Shown in pieces: positions 44,632 through 52,990 of a stretch of 64,000 bases of DNA (position 1 is the stretch's first letter; each line of letters begins with the position of its first letter). The stretch covers positions 1 to 64,000 of the forward strand of contig JAJDUM010000092.1 in the NCBI GenBank assembly GCA_022826645.1. The letters are read 5' to 3'. This DNA comes from Candidatus Poribacteria bacterium (GTDB lineage Bacteria > Poribacteria > WGA-4E > PCPOR2b). The notes beneath the pieces were generated by a model. That model did not search any database and was not told the origin of the DNA. It saw nothing but the letters and a program-made list of their open reading frames with translations. The position numbers were made by a program, and so were the translations under genes.

Positions 44632-45579
44632 TCAATACCCTTTTTGCTTGTTCACGACATTTTCTAACGGTTCACCCTTGACAAATCGGTGTAAGTTGTC
44701 AACGAACAGGCGCATGGCACGCGCACGGATGTGCTGCGATGCCCCCGCACTATGGCCGGTCAAGATTACGTTAGGTTCGGTCCATAGTGGGCTTTCCGGC
44801 GGACACGGCTCCGTGTAGGTTACGTCCAACCCTGCTGCTGCCAATTTACCGCTCCGAAGCGCGGCGATTAAGGCTTCTTCATCAATAATCCTCCCGCGAC
44901 TGACGTTGACGAGGTAACTTCCATCAGGTAGTCGATTAAACTGCTCGTGCGATAGGAGTTTATGCGTTTCGGGAGTGCTTGGACAACAAACCATCACCAC
45001 GTTGGATTGCGTCATGAATTCGGGCAGCCAATCCAACTTCCCAAGCTGGGTCACCGTATCTGGCTTTTCAATAGGCTCTGGATCAACAGCAATCACATTC
45101 AACTCGAATGCTTTTGCTCTCGCGGCGACTGCGCGACCAATGCCACCAAGTCCCAAGATCCCCATTGTCATCCCCGCCAATTCGATACAGGGCACACGTT
45201 CCCAGTGCTTGAGTTTCATAAACTCCAGTTGCGCTGGGATACTGCGGGTGAGTGAGAGCAAGAGCGCAAAGGCGTGCTCAGAAATCTGTTGTCCGTACAA
45301 CCTTCGACAATTCGTTAACACTACATCGCTCGCTTTGAAAGCGGGGTACATGAAGCCTTCAACGCCTGCATGTGGCTGATGCACCCATTGCAATGAGCTG
45401 GCTTTCGGAAAATCTGCTTCGCCGATTGACCCATAAATGATCTCAATTTCGGTGAGGTGTTCACCAAGTTGCTCTCCCTGTGGCAGGAAGTGTATTTCGA
45501 CCTCCGACGGTGCATCGTTAAGCATCGCTTCAACTTCTGGTGTTTGACGGCTTGCAATGAGTACTTTTGGGTTGGGCAT
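44632..45579 (-). CDS. D-2-hydroxyacid dehydrogenase family protein
   Basis: NAD-dependent dehydrogenase of 315 residues from ATG 45579 (SD AAAGGA). The nucleotide-binding motif GLGGIGRAVAARAK, the region VNVSRGRIIDEEALIAAL with the catalytic Arg, GLDVTYTEPCPPESPLW with the catalytic Glu, and GHSAGAS with the catalytic His are all visible. Related enzymes reduce glyoxylate, hydroxypyruvate or other 2-oxo acids; specificity is unknown. It is probably an independent unit, separated from queC by 146 bp. Confidence 0.9.
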   Translation of the reverse strand: MPNPKVLIASRQTPEVEAMLNDAPSEVEIHFLPQGEQLGEHLTEIEIIYGSIGEADFPKASSLQWVHQPHAGVEGFMYPAFKASDVVLTNCRRLYGQQISEHAFALLLSLTRSIPAQLEFMKLKHWERVPCIELAGMTMGILGLGGIGRAVAARAKAFELNVIAVDPEPIEKPDTVTQLGKLDWLPEFMTQSNVVMVCCPSTPETHKLLSHEQFNRLPDGSYLVNVSRGRIIDEEALIAALRSGKLAAAGLDVTYTEPCPPESPLWTEPNVILTGHSAGASQHIRARAMRLFVDNLHRFVKGEPLENVVNKQKGY

Positions 45580-45725
45580 TACAATTCCTTTCGTAGGTTG
45601 GATGGGACATGGTGGGGAAAACAGATTGAGAACCTTCAACGTGGAGTGTACAAAAATCCTCGGAGGATTGGGTAAAAGTGAAAAACTTATTATTTCTTGT
45701 CAGCGTCATTCAATCTTTGTATACC

Positions 45726-46415
45726 TCAAGTTCCGTAAATCGTTGGATCTGGGACACCCGCCTCTTCAAACCCCTTTATCCGTAACAAGCAACTATCACA
45801 AGTGCCACACGCTCTACCTTCCGGATCGGGATCGTAGCAGCTAAGGGTGAGTCCATAGTCAACGCCAAGTTTCGTGCCCTTCTGTATAATTTGGGCTTTA
45901 GTCATTGAGATGAGCGGGGTGTGAACCTTTAGCTGCGTTGTGCCTTCAATCCCTGCCTTTGTTGCCAGATTTGCCATCCCCTGATATGCTTCAATATACT
46001 CTGGTCTACAGTCAGGATATCCACTGTAATCAAGTGCATTGACACCGATGAAAATTGTATCGATCTCTAACGTTTCTGCCCAAGCGAGTGCAAAAGAGAG
46101 GAATATCGTATTTCGTGCGGGAACGTAGGTGATTGGGATACCCGTGCCGATTTCCTGATCTGATCGCTCTTTGGGCACCTCAATATCATCTGTCAATGCA
46201 GATCCACCGAACGCACGCAAATCTATATCGACAACGACATGCTTTTTTGCTCCCATCTTCTCTGAGATCTGCTTTGCGCTATTGAGCTCCACGACGTGTC
46301 GCTGACCGTACCGGAAACTCATGGTATATACATCATACCCTTGGGATTGTGCGATAGCGAGTATCGTGGCGGAATCAAGGCCTCCGCTCAGAAGCACCAC
46401 CGCTTTTTTGCTCAA
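45726..46415 (-). CDS. queC: 7-cyano-7-deazaguanine synthase
   Basis: QueC converts 7-carboxy-7-deazaguanine to preQ0 in queuosine/archaeosine-type base synthesis using ATP and ammonia. The 229 residues show the N-type PP-loop [24 protein letters not shown] and the zinc-binding C-terminal cluster [20 protein letters not shown]. No other queuosine genes are adjacent. Confidence 0.96.
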   Translation of the reverse strand: MSKKAVVLLSGGLDSATILAIAQSQGYDVYTMSFRYGQRHVVELNSAKQISEKMGAKKHVVVDIDLRAFGGSALTDDIEVPKERSDQEIGTGIPITYVPARNTIFLSFALAWAETLEIDTIFIGVNALDYSGYPDCRPEYIEAYQGMANLATKAGIEGTTQLKVHTPLISMTKAQIIQKGTKLGVDYGLTLSCYDPDPEGRACGTCDSCLLRIKGFEEAGVPDPTIYGT

Positions 46416-46607
46416 TCTGAACTCCTCCTCTGCTTATAAAAGAATCGAGATTTGCTTCCCCAACGACTAGAACCATCAGCACTGATTTAAGCATTTGATT
46501 ATAGCCAAACATCAGAAAATCCTCAAGTGAAAATGGCTTGGCTCTCGCCGTATAGTCAATCGCATCCCAACTGAAGACCAGAATCTTTTCGACCGCCATG
46601 TTTGATG

Positions 46608-47906
46608 TTAGTTCGGGCAAACTTCAGTCGCGAACGCTTCTATTAGCCTGACAGCGGTTGTCAAACCATCTTCCATCTCAATTTTTTGCATCAATATCTT
46701 TGCTTTCTCCGCCATCGATCGAGAAGAGATAACTTGGTTAATACGCTCTGCCAACCGTTTGGGGGTCATGTCTTGGCGATGGAGCGGCTTAGGAGCAACA
46801 CCGATTTTGCGTAAGGTCCATCCCCAATAGGGCTGATCCGCCCAGTGGGGAACAGTAATGGAGGGTACGCCAGCTCGACATGCTGCGGCAGTCGTACCCG
46901 CCCCGCCGTGATGGATGACACAACACCCCTGGCGAAACAGGAAATTGTGAGGGGCATATCCGACAAGACAGATATTTTCAGGTGGACTCTCCAACCCAAG
47001 ATGCCCCCAACCTGTCTGAATGATTGCACGCTGACCGGCGCGTTCCACCGCTTCGACGAGGATGTTTGTGGTCTCCATATTTCTACTTCCGCCTACCGAA
47101 CCGAAGGTGATGACAATTGGCGATGATCCTTGATCCAGAAATTCCTGAAGCACCGGAGAGATCTCGTAATCAGGTTCATCAAGAAACCATGCGCCTGTAA
47201 ATTTATGGTTACTAGGTAGATCGGGCGAGGGTTTGGTGACACTCGGCGACGCCGCGATCAGATTCAACTCCGGAGAATACATACCCTCTAAACCGATGCA
47301 CTCCCGTTTCCTGCCGCCGATGGATCGAATAAAACCGTTGAACAGCGGATCGACCTGCTTTCGCATCAATCGATCGGCTATTTTCCAAAATAGTATATTT
47401 GACGGTGCGCCAAGGTTCAGTATCGGGAATGGAGGCTCATAGCGGGTCTTAATGAAGCCGGGCCAATAGCTGACCGTGATCCACGGTAGATTGTGTCGGA
47501 TTGCTGCTTCCTGACCCGGTACATCTGCCGCATGGCAGATTGCAAGGTCATACCCTTCCATGCCTCTGAGGCAGTCTTCGTACCATTTGTCCGCTTTGTA
47601 GAGAAGACCTTCCTTCGCAATGGAGATTGTTGACTTTAGTGGATTCTTGATCTGAACGATCGTATCCATCGCTTGATTCATACGATCTGAATCAAAAGGA
47701 GCACCGACAGGGTAAAAATCAACGCTGCATTTGGCAAATCGATCTCGATAGATTTCTGATGTGCAAACACGAACTTCGTATCCCTCTTTTGATAATCGAT
47801 TGGAGAGCGCAAGAAAAGGTTGGACATCACCGGTCGTTCCCCATGTGCTCAGTACGATTCGGAGTTTCGTAGTATCCTCTTTAGATTGTCGATGGTCCAT
47901 CGGCAT
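46608..47906 (-). CDS. GT1-like glycosyltransferase (sterol/macrolide UGT type)
   Basis: A 432-residue glycosyltransferase. The N-terminal acceptor domain begins VLSTWGTTGDVQPFLALSNRL; the C-terminal donor domain has ITFGSVGGSRN and VIHHGGAGTTAAACRAGVPSITVPHWADQPYWG, the UGT-like donor signature (HHGGAGT and DQxxxG). Related enzymes glycosylate sterols, polyketides or lipids. It is separated from the glycan cluster by queC and the dehydrogenase, so a link is uncertain. Confidence 0.9.
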   Translation of the reverse strand: MPMDHRQSKEDTTKLRIVLSTWGTTGDVQPFLALSNRLSKEGYEVRVCTSEIYRDRFAKCSVDFYPVGAPFDSDRMNQAMDTIVQIKNPLKSTISIAKEGLLYKADKWYEDCLRGMEGYDLAICHAADVPGQEAAIRHNLPWITVSYWPGFIKTRYEPPFPILNLGAPSNILFWKIADRLMRKQVDPLFNGFIRSIGGRKRECIGLEGMYSPELNLIAASPSVTKPSPDLPSNHKFTGAWFLDEPDYEISPVLQEFLDQGSSPIVITFGSVGGSRNMETTNILVEAVERAGQRAIIQTGWGHLGLESPPENICLVGYAPHNFLFRQGCCVIHHGGAGTTAAACRAGVPSITVPHWADQPYWGWTLRKIGVAPKPLHRQDMTPKRLAERINQVISSRSMAEKAKILMQKIEMEDGLTTAVRLIEAFATEVCPN

Positions 47907-47921
47907 GGTTGCATATTTTTA

Positions 47922-49397
47922 TTACTTGGTCGGCGCGTAAAACTGAATTTGGCTACCTTCTTGACTGCGGAGGCAAATGATCAACTCGGTCAGATCATCA
48001 TTGTCAGCATCGGCAATTTTCATATCCACGATTTGCCCATCAAGCAACGGACTTCTCCAGCCCTCCACATACAAATCCCCTTTTTGCTCAAGGATGATAA
48101 ACTGATCTGAGAACTCAAGGGTGCTCGGAAGATTTTTCACTGTTCCAACAATCTCCGGCGTACCATCCCCGTTCAGATCTCCGATTGCAATTCCTTCACC
48201 GAAGACAGGCGGCGTTTGCCATGAGAGTCGTGTCGTGTTGTTGTCCATGTGATAGACTTGGAGATGTCCGTCTAAATCGACGATAGCAACTTCGCTTGTC
48301 GATCGATCTATCGCTATCGCCCGCGTGGCTATGGAATGGTAATCGACAGGCAAGGGACACGGGTGTTTCAAGTGGATCTTCCCCATACGCCACACCCAAC
48401 AGCTTGTCAACGATCCACGATACGCCAGTTGATTGAAATCAGTTTCCCCAAAGATTAGCCGTTCTCCACCTTGGGCGAGAAATATCGAGTCCTCTGCAAA
48501 AGTTGTTACTTCCGTATCCTCGCCCCATTCAACCCGCCGCGTTAGATTCGGCGGGATACCGATATAAATCTCATCCCGGTCATCCCCATCCCGGTCCGCG
48601 GCAAGCATGATCCGCCGAGATTGGGCTAACATCGGCGTCCCACCAATGTCATATTGGGCATCCGAAAGGTTTACGTGTTTCCAGAGATCCACCCCACTCC
48701 ATTTCAACACTTTCACCTGCTTTTCGTCCGCAACCAGCACCTCGTTAAAACCATCTCCATCAGGATCTGAAACCGCAATTGCCAGCGCGAAGTAGCCCGC
48801 GTCCGGCAAGCTTTGCCATTTGAGCAAGTAGGGTTGAAGTTTCACAGCAGATGCGGTCGTATAGAGTGCCATCAGTGCAGCAACAGGAGATAGCTGGCGA
48901 TTGGCAACATATTGGAGATATCCTGTTTTCACATCCCAGAGAAAAAGATTGAGATTGACCACTAAATCGAGTTTTTTGATCTGTCCTGTGATTAGCCATC
49001 GACATGCCAAGGATTTGCCATACTGCTTCACCTGCTCAGGAGTTAACAGACTACCATCTGTGGGGTATTGACGCCAATCTAAATTTCCCGGATCAATAAG
49101 TGCCTCGCCGATCGCCTCCGCCAACTGAGAAGCGAGCAGACCTGTCATAACACGGCTCACTGTTTTTAGTTCCGGTTCTGTCGCGCTTAGGGGGATCAGC
49201 GCAATTCTATCCTCGCTGGACTTCTTCGGAATTTTCGCGATAACCTCATCTGTAATACCCACTATTGCGAGGTTCAGGTCCTGCTCCGGCGCAGCAAAGG
49301 CTATGGTCATGCAATACCAAAAAAGGATAAGAATGGTCAGAGGCAGGCCAGCTTTGATCTTAAGGGAATCGTGAGTCTTTGTAGTATTTTGCGTCAT
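47922..49397 (-). CDS. Exported protein with FG-GAP/VCBS-type repeats
   Basis: A 491-residue protein with an N-terminal export signal (LTILILFWYCMTIAFAAPE) and SD AGGAGT before ATG 49397. Residues 40-170 form an alpha/beta domain of unknown type. The rest resembles a beta-propeller with calcium-loop repeats DPDGDGFNEV, DRDGDDRDEI, DLNGDGTPEI and DADNDDLTEL. It is presumably periplasmic or outer-surface located; its ligand is unknown. The gene stands 16 bp upstream of the glycosyltransferase gene on the same strand. Confidence 0.75.
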   Translation of the reverse strand: MTQNTTKTHDSLKIKAGLPLTILILFWYCMTIAFAAPEQDLNLAIVGITDEVIAKIPKKSSEDRIALIPLSATEPELKTVSRVMTGLLASQLAEAIGEALIDPGNLDWRQYPTDGSLLTPEQVKQYGKSLACRWLITGQIKKLDLVVNLNLFLWDVKTGYLQYVANRQLSPVAALMALYTTASAVKLQPYLLKWQSLPDAGYFALAIAVSDPDGDGFNEVLVADEKQVKVLKWSGVDLWKHVNLSDAQYDIGGTPMLAQSRRIMLAADRDGDDRDEIYIGIPPNLTRRVEWGEDTEVTTFAEDSIFLAQGGERLIFGETDFNQLAYRGSLTSCWVWRMGKIHLKHPCPLPVDYHSIATRAIAIDRSTSEVAIVDLDGHLQVYHMDNNTTRLSWQTPPVFGEGIAIGDLNGDGTPEIVGTVKNLPSTLEFSDQFIILEQKGDLYVEGWRSPLLDGQIVDMKIADADNDDLTELIICLRSQEGSQIQFYAPTK

Positions 49398-49471
49398 TCG
49401 TTACTCCTAAATGCTTTACACATCACCTTTCAGTGAGATGTCGGGATTCGGAGATCCCTCCTACAGTAAAA

Positions 49472-49580
49472 CTATAATAAAGTTTAGAATTAATTGGACA
49501 CTCTGTACCGGCGCAGTTGGAAACAGCGCCTACCAAACATGGGGAGCGGAAGTGTCCATTTATTTATATAATCCACCATA
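49472..49580. mobile_element. MITE-like element
   Basis: A 109-bp unit with left terminus CTATAATAAAGTTTAGAATT (49472-49491) and right terminus AGTGTCCATTTATTTATATA then ATCCACCATA, which are imperfect inverted repeats of each other. The centre holds the hairpin GGCGCAGTTGGAAACAGCGC, a variant of the GGTGCGGTT core found in the other copies. No coding frame. Confidence 0.65.
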
Positions 49581-49609
49581 AATGACCCTACTTTCAGTTA
49601 AAGTTTCAC

Positions 49610-49639
49610 TTGACAAAACAAAGCTGCGTGTGGGATTAT
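49610..49639 (+). promoter_or_regulatory. Candidate promoter of the DnaJ-domain gene
   Basis: A perfect -35 TTGACA (49610-49615), an 18-base spacer and GATTAT (4 of 6 bases of TATAAT), 45 bases before ATG 49684. The -10 box is weak but no better alternative lies in this short region. Confidence 0.4.
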
Positions 49640-49683
49640 AGAGTGTTGTTATATTTACTATCAATTGCACACCACCAAACCAG

Positions 49684-50499
49684 ATGCAAATTCCAGATTA
49701 CTACCACACATTAGAAATAGATCGCCGCGCAACAGCAGAGGATATTAAACAGGCTTATCGCAAGCAGGTGAAGCGGCACCACCCGGATAAAAACCCGGGA
49801 AAGGAGAAGTATGCCGAGCGCATGTTTCGCCGCATCTGTATCGCCTACGAGATCCTTAGCGATCCCCAACGGAAATTGAAGTATGACCTCACACTTCAGT
49901 CGGTAGATATAGAACATGCATGGCAGCCGCGCCTTTTTGAAGGTTTGCGAAAGTCGAATCAAACTCGGCATAAATACCAACTGATGTTTCAGGAGTTACT
50001 GAACGAAAACATAAAAGCGGGCATTGAAATTTACGAGCAGTTGCAGCGCGAGAAGAGAAAGGGCTGCATTGACGACTTTTTAGGCTATGCAGATAGCCGC
50101 GATTGCGAATTTCTCATCGCAGAAGCCTACCAGACACTTGGGAATTATCGAACAGCTATGGGACTTTATGAATCGTTAATCGAGTCTGAAAGGCAGCGAC
50201 CGTGTTTTCACCACTTCATCGATGAAATCAAGGAGCGGTTGAAGCGAGTCTATTTCTACGTCCTCACAAACCCTCAGAACTTTGAAGACATCCCGACCGA
50301 TTTGGAAAAGATTCGCACCTTGAACCTATCGAAACGAGAGACGGCATGGATTTATAAAAGGTTATCCGAGTGCTACATTGATATTAACCAGATTAACCGA
50401 GCGAAAGAGATGTTAAGCATGGCGTTTGAAGTTTACCCAGGTATGGCAGGTGCAAAAAAGATCTGTCAGCAGCTGAACATGGAGCACCTGCTATTGTGA
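49684..50499 (+). CDS. DnaJ-domain protein with helical C-terminus
   Basis: A 271-residue J-domain protein. The J domain (1-70) has the HPD motif in KRHHPDKNPG, so it can activate a DnaK partner. There is no Gly/Phe region or zinc domain. Residues 80-271 are predicted helical with TPR-like pairs (AEAYQTLGNYRTAMGLYESL and YKRLSECYIDINQINRAKEM). It is probably a specialised co-chaperone that brings clients to DnaK. A promoter-like pair lies upstream. Confidence 0.85.
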   Translation: MQIPDYYHTLEIDRRATAEDIKQAYRKQVKRHHPDKNPGKEKYAERMFRRICIAYEILSDPQRKLKYDLTLQSVDIEHAWQPRLFEGLRKSNQTRHKYQLMFQELLNENIKAGIEIYEQLQREKRKGCIDDFLGYADSRDCEFLIAEAYQTLGNYRTAMGLYESLIESERQRPCFHHFIDEIKERLKRVYFYVLTNPQNFEDIPTDLEKIRTLNLSKRETAWIYKRLSECYIDINQINRAKEMLSMAFEVYPGMAGAKKICQQLNMEHLLL

Positions 50500-50749
50500 A
50501 GCATCAGACAGTAGTAAGCGGATCTCAATAGCCACTTCGGTGAATCACCTTATCAGAAGCTGTGGATAGTATAGTATCACAAAACGCTTGTGTTTTTCTA
50601 TTCATAGTGCACTCGGTTAATGGTCCTCTGAAAGAAAAAATTGGTTTAAATAGGTATTCGATTCAAGGCTCAACCGCTAAGTTTCTGTCACGCCTCCAGC
50701 CATCTGTTTGTACCGTTCTTCCGATTCATCGGGAATTCATGTCTCTGCT

Positions 50750-52018
50750 ATGCTCCAACAAATAAAGCCAACCCTAAAAGTCAGAGGAAATCTGGTTGTC
50801 GGACAAGCTGGAAACCTATCGGCAGTGTTCAATGCCTGCCTCCACGGAATAATCCAAGAGGCGAAGCAACACCCTGACATCCAAAACATCTATGGTATGA
50901 TGGGTGGTGTGGAGGGGTTGCTGAAAGGTGACCTGATTGATTTGGGACAGCAGAACCCGGCGATCCTCCAAAACCTGAAAAACGCTTCTTCCCCCGTACT
51001 CTCTTCCACATACGACCTCCTTGCGGACGAGGATTACCATCGTGCTCTGGAAATCTGCAAAAAATATAGGATCCGTTTTGTTATCTACATGGGCGATAAA
51101 GGGGCGATGTTTACAGCCAACCAACTTGCAGAAGTTGCTGAGGTCGCAGGTTACTCGCTCTGTTGTATAGGGATTCCGCATTCTGTGGAGAATACGCTCG
51201 GTTTCACAGATCACTGTTTTGGCTACGGCACCGCTGCACGAGCAAACGCTATTGTGATACGAAATATCGGGCATGATGCTAAAGCAATGGGGACCACAGC
51301 AGATGTAAAAATCATTGAGATGGAGGGACGCAATTCCGGTTGGCTTGCCGCAGCGACCGCCTTGGCGAAAGATTCTGATGATAGCCCACCACATCTGATC
51401 TATCTCCCGGAAAGCGGATTAGATCCGGCGCAATTCCTCGCCGATGTGGAGACGGTGTACCGGCGGTTAGGCTATTGTCTGATCGTTGTCAGTGAGGGGG
51501 TGAAGGATAGGGAGGGATGCACGCTTCCGCCGAGTGGGAGTATAGGGGAATATTTGTGTGACCTTCTCGCTGAGAAACTCAAACTCAAAGCAAGTTGGGA
51601 TAGACTTGAAGACCTCTCTCGATTCGCAATGCAGTCCGCTTCAGTGGTTGATTCAGGCGAAGCATTGATGGCGGGCGAAGCGGCTGTTCGCCGTGCTGTT
51701 GATGGAATGAACGGCTTTATGATTACCATTGCTCGGCACTTGGACCCCAACAAGCCTTATAGCTCTTTAATCGGCATGGTGCGTCTCAGACTTGGGGCGC
51801 ATTCTGAGAAAGAGGTGCCAGAGGCTTTCATCAATGAAGCGGGTAACTTTATCACTGAGGCGTTTGAACAGTATGCGGTGCCGTTGATAGGAGGAAGGCT
51901 GCCGGCTACTTTAGAACCGGATCCCATCGGGGAAGAGGTGCGGTTGGAGCCAATTCCTGTCCCGATACATCGGGACGAATCAGAAAAGGGTGTTTCTTAC
52001 AATGAGCATGTTTCGTGA
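50750..52018 (+). CDS. 6-phosphofructokinase family protein with altered active-site motifs
   Basis: PFK-family fold, 422 residues if started at ATG 50750; the SD is unclear and an upstream TTG is possible. Alignable blocks include NIYGMMGGVEGLLKGDLIDL, EMEGRNSGWLAAATALA and TDHCFGYGTAAR. The motifs expected in active enzymes are changed: the phosphate loop is VGQAGNLSAV rather than a GG(D/P)xPG type, GGND becomes MGDKGAM, and the catalytic TxDND region reads GIPHSVENTLG. It may be a pseudoenzyme or use another substrate. The C-terminal residues PIPVPIHRDES are encoded by a CCGATACATCGG palindrome. It overlaps the next gene by 17 bp. Confidence 0.8.
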   Translation: MLQQIKPTLKVRGNLVVGQAGNLSAVFNACLHGIIQEAKQHPDIQNIYGMMGGVEGLLKGDLIDLGQQNPAILQNLKNASSPVLSSTYDLLADEDYHRALEICKKYRIRFVIYMGDKGAMFTANQLAEVAEVAGYSLCCIGIPHSVENTLGFTDHCFGYGTAARANAIVIRNIGHDAKAMGTTADVKIIEMEGRNSGWLAAATALAKDSDDSPPHLIYLPESGLDPAQFLADVETVYRRLGYCLIVVSEGVKDREGCTLPPSGSIGEYLCDLLAEKLKLKASWDRLEDLSRFAMQSASVVDSGEALMAGEAAVRRAVDGMNGFMITIARHLDPNKPYSSLIGMVRLRLGAHSEKEVPEAFINEAGNFITEAFEQYAVPLIGGRLPATLEPDPIGEEVRLEPIPVPIHRDESEKGVSYNEHVS

Positions 52019-52580
52019 ACATTGGATCGGCGGACTGGTTACCTACAGCTTTTTTTTCGCGATTTCATTTGGGGCAGCCCTTGCCGGTGTGTTCGTTTTC
52101 CAACAACCAACCGACTGGAATCCAACGGTTTCCCTCGATCCACTGAAGATCGCTGCATGCTTTATTATCGCTGTCCTTTCAGGCTTGTGGCCCGATGTGG
52201 ATACCAAGAGTAAAAGCCAACAGATCTTCTATCGACTCTTCCTCATCTCTAACGTTATATTGATTTATAAGGGGTATTACGCCACATCGGCATTTTTCGG
52301 TTTATTCGCTATGTTTCCTCTCATCGGTAACCATCGGGGTTGGACGCATTCTAAACTGACGATGCTACTATTGCCCGCGGTTTTCCTGATCGTGCCGATT
52401 TATTTTCAACGCGATCAATTGGACCGACATGAGTTGTTGGCAGCACAGAATCTGGTTCTGCTCAAAGCCGGCTTGCCTTTCTACACAGCGAGCTTAATCG
52501 GGTATGCGACGCACCTGCACTTGGACGGCATTCTATTACGGTCTCGCAAGGCGCAAAGGCGTCAGGCGAGGGCTGGTTAA
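52002..52580 (+). CDS. DUF457-like inner-membrane metal-dependent hydrolase family protein
   Basis: A 192-residue protein from ATG 52002 (Met3 is an alternative). Four to five hydrophobic segments carry the family motifs LWPDVDTKSKSQ, HRGWTHS and GYATHLHLDGI, which group conserved Asp and His residues near the membrane as in YdjM/DUF457 proteins. The function is unknown. The start lies inside the end of the PFK-family gene, so the two are translationally coupled. Confidence 0.8.
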   Translation: MSMFREHWIGGLVTYSFFFAISFGAALAGVFVFQQPTDWNPTVSLDPLKIAACFIIAVLSGLWPDVDTKSKSQQIFYRLFLISNVILIYKGYYATSAFFGLFAMFPLIGNHRGWTHSKLTMLLLPAVFLIVPIYFQRDQLDRHELLAAQNLVLLKAGLPFYTASLIGYATHLHLDGILLRSRKAQRRQARAG

Positions 52581-52990
52581 AGCGATTCATTTTTCCTCAT
52601 TTTGCTGTTTTTTCGCTGGCAGCGCCTATGTTGGAATCTTGCGATAGAAATTTCACGAGGCTGCCACGATTATGTAACATTTCTCCGGTATACTTTCTTG
52701 TTTTTCAAGGATACGTGGTTTTCAATAGATGGGACTTACGCACTTCAGTTCTAACAGCAAATAGGGACGCGGATTTCGCTGATTGAAGTTTATCCCGATA
52801 CATCGGAGCAGATAAAAAGAGAAAAAACGAAAAAAATTGTGTTCAGCCGCATCTATTAGCATTATTTGAATTTTCACATTCAGATGGGATTGACTTCATC
52901 TAGTGCTTGCGGCGATAAATCGCCGAACTACAGGTGTTTGAGTGTTCAACTGCATAAGTCCTAAGAATTGAGACAGAAGGAGAAAGATTG
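52581..52990. other. Intergenic region with repeat motifs only
   Basis: About 400 bases without a convincing gene. Motifs shared with other gaps: GGGACTTACGCAC (about 52733), ATCCCGATACATCGG (52793-52807), GCGGCGATAAATCGCCG (52909-52925) followed by CTACAGG, and TGCATAAGTCCTAAG near 52952. The promoter for the metallophosphoesterase gene is presumably in this region, but no good pair is seen. Confidence 0.5.

Noticed and set aside
45580-45725. Riboswitch upstream of the D-2-hydroxyacid dehydrogenase or a preQ1 element near queC
   Set aside because: No recognisable preQ1 aptamer or other conserved structure is visible upstream of either start.
46375-46620. 81-codon minus-strand frame between queC and the glycosyltransferase
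   Set aside because: It overlaps queC by about 40 bp, lacks an SD at any Met and shows no recognisable domain.
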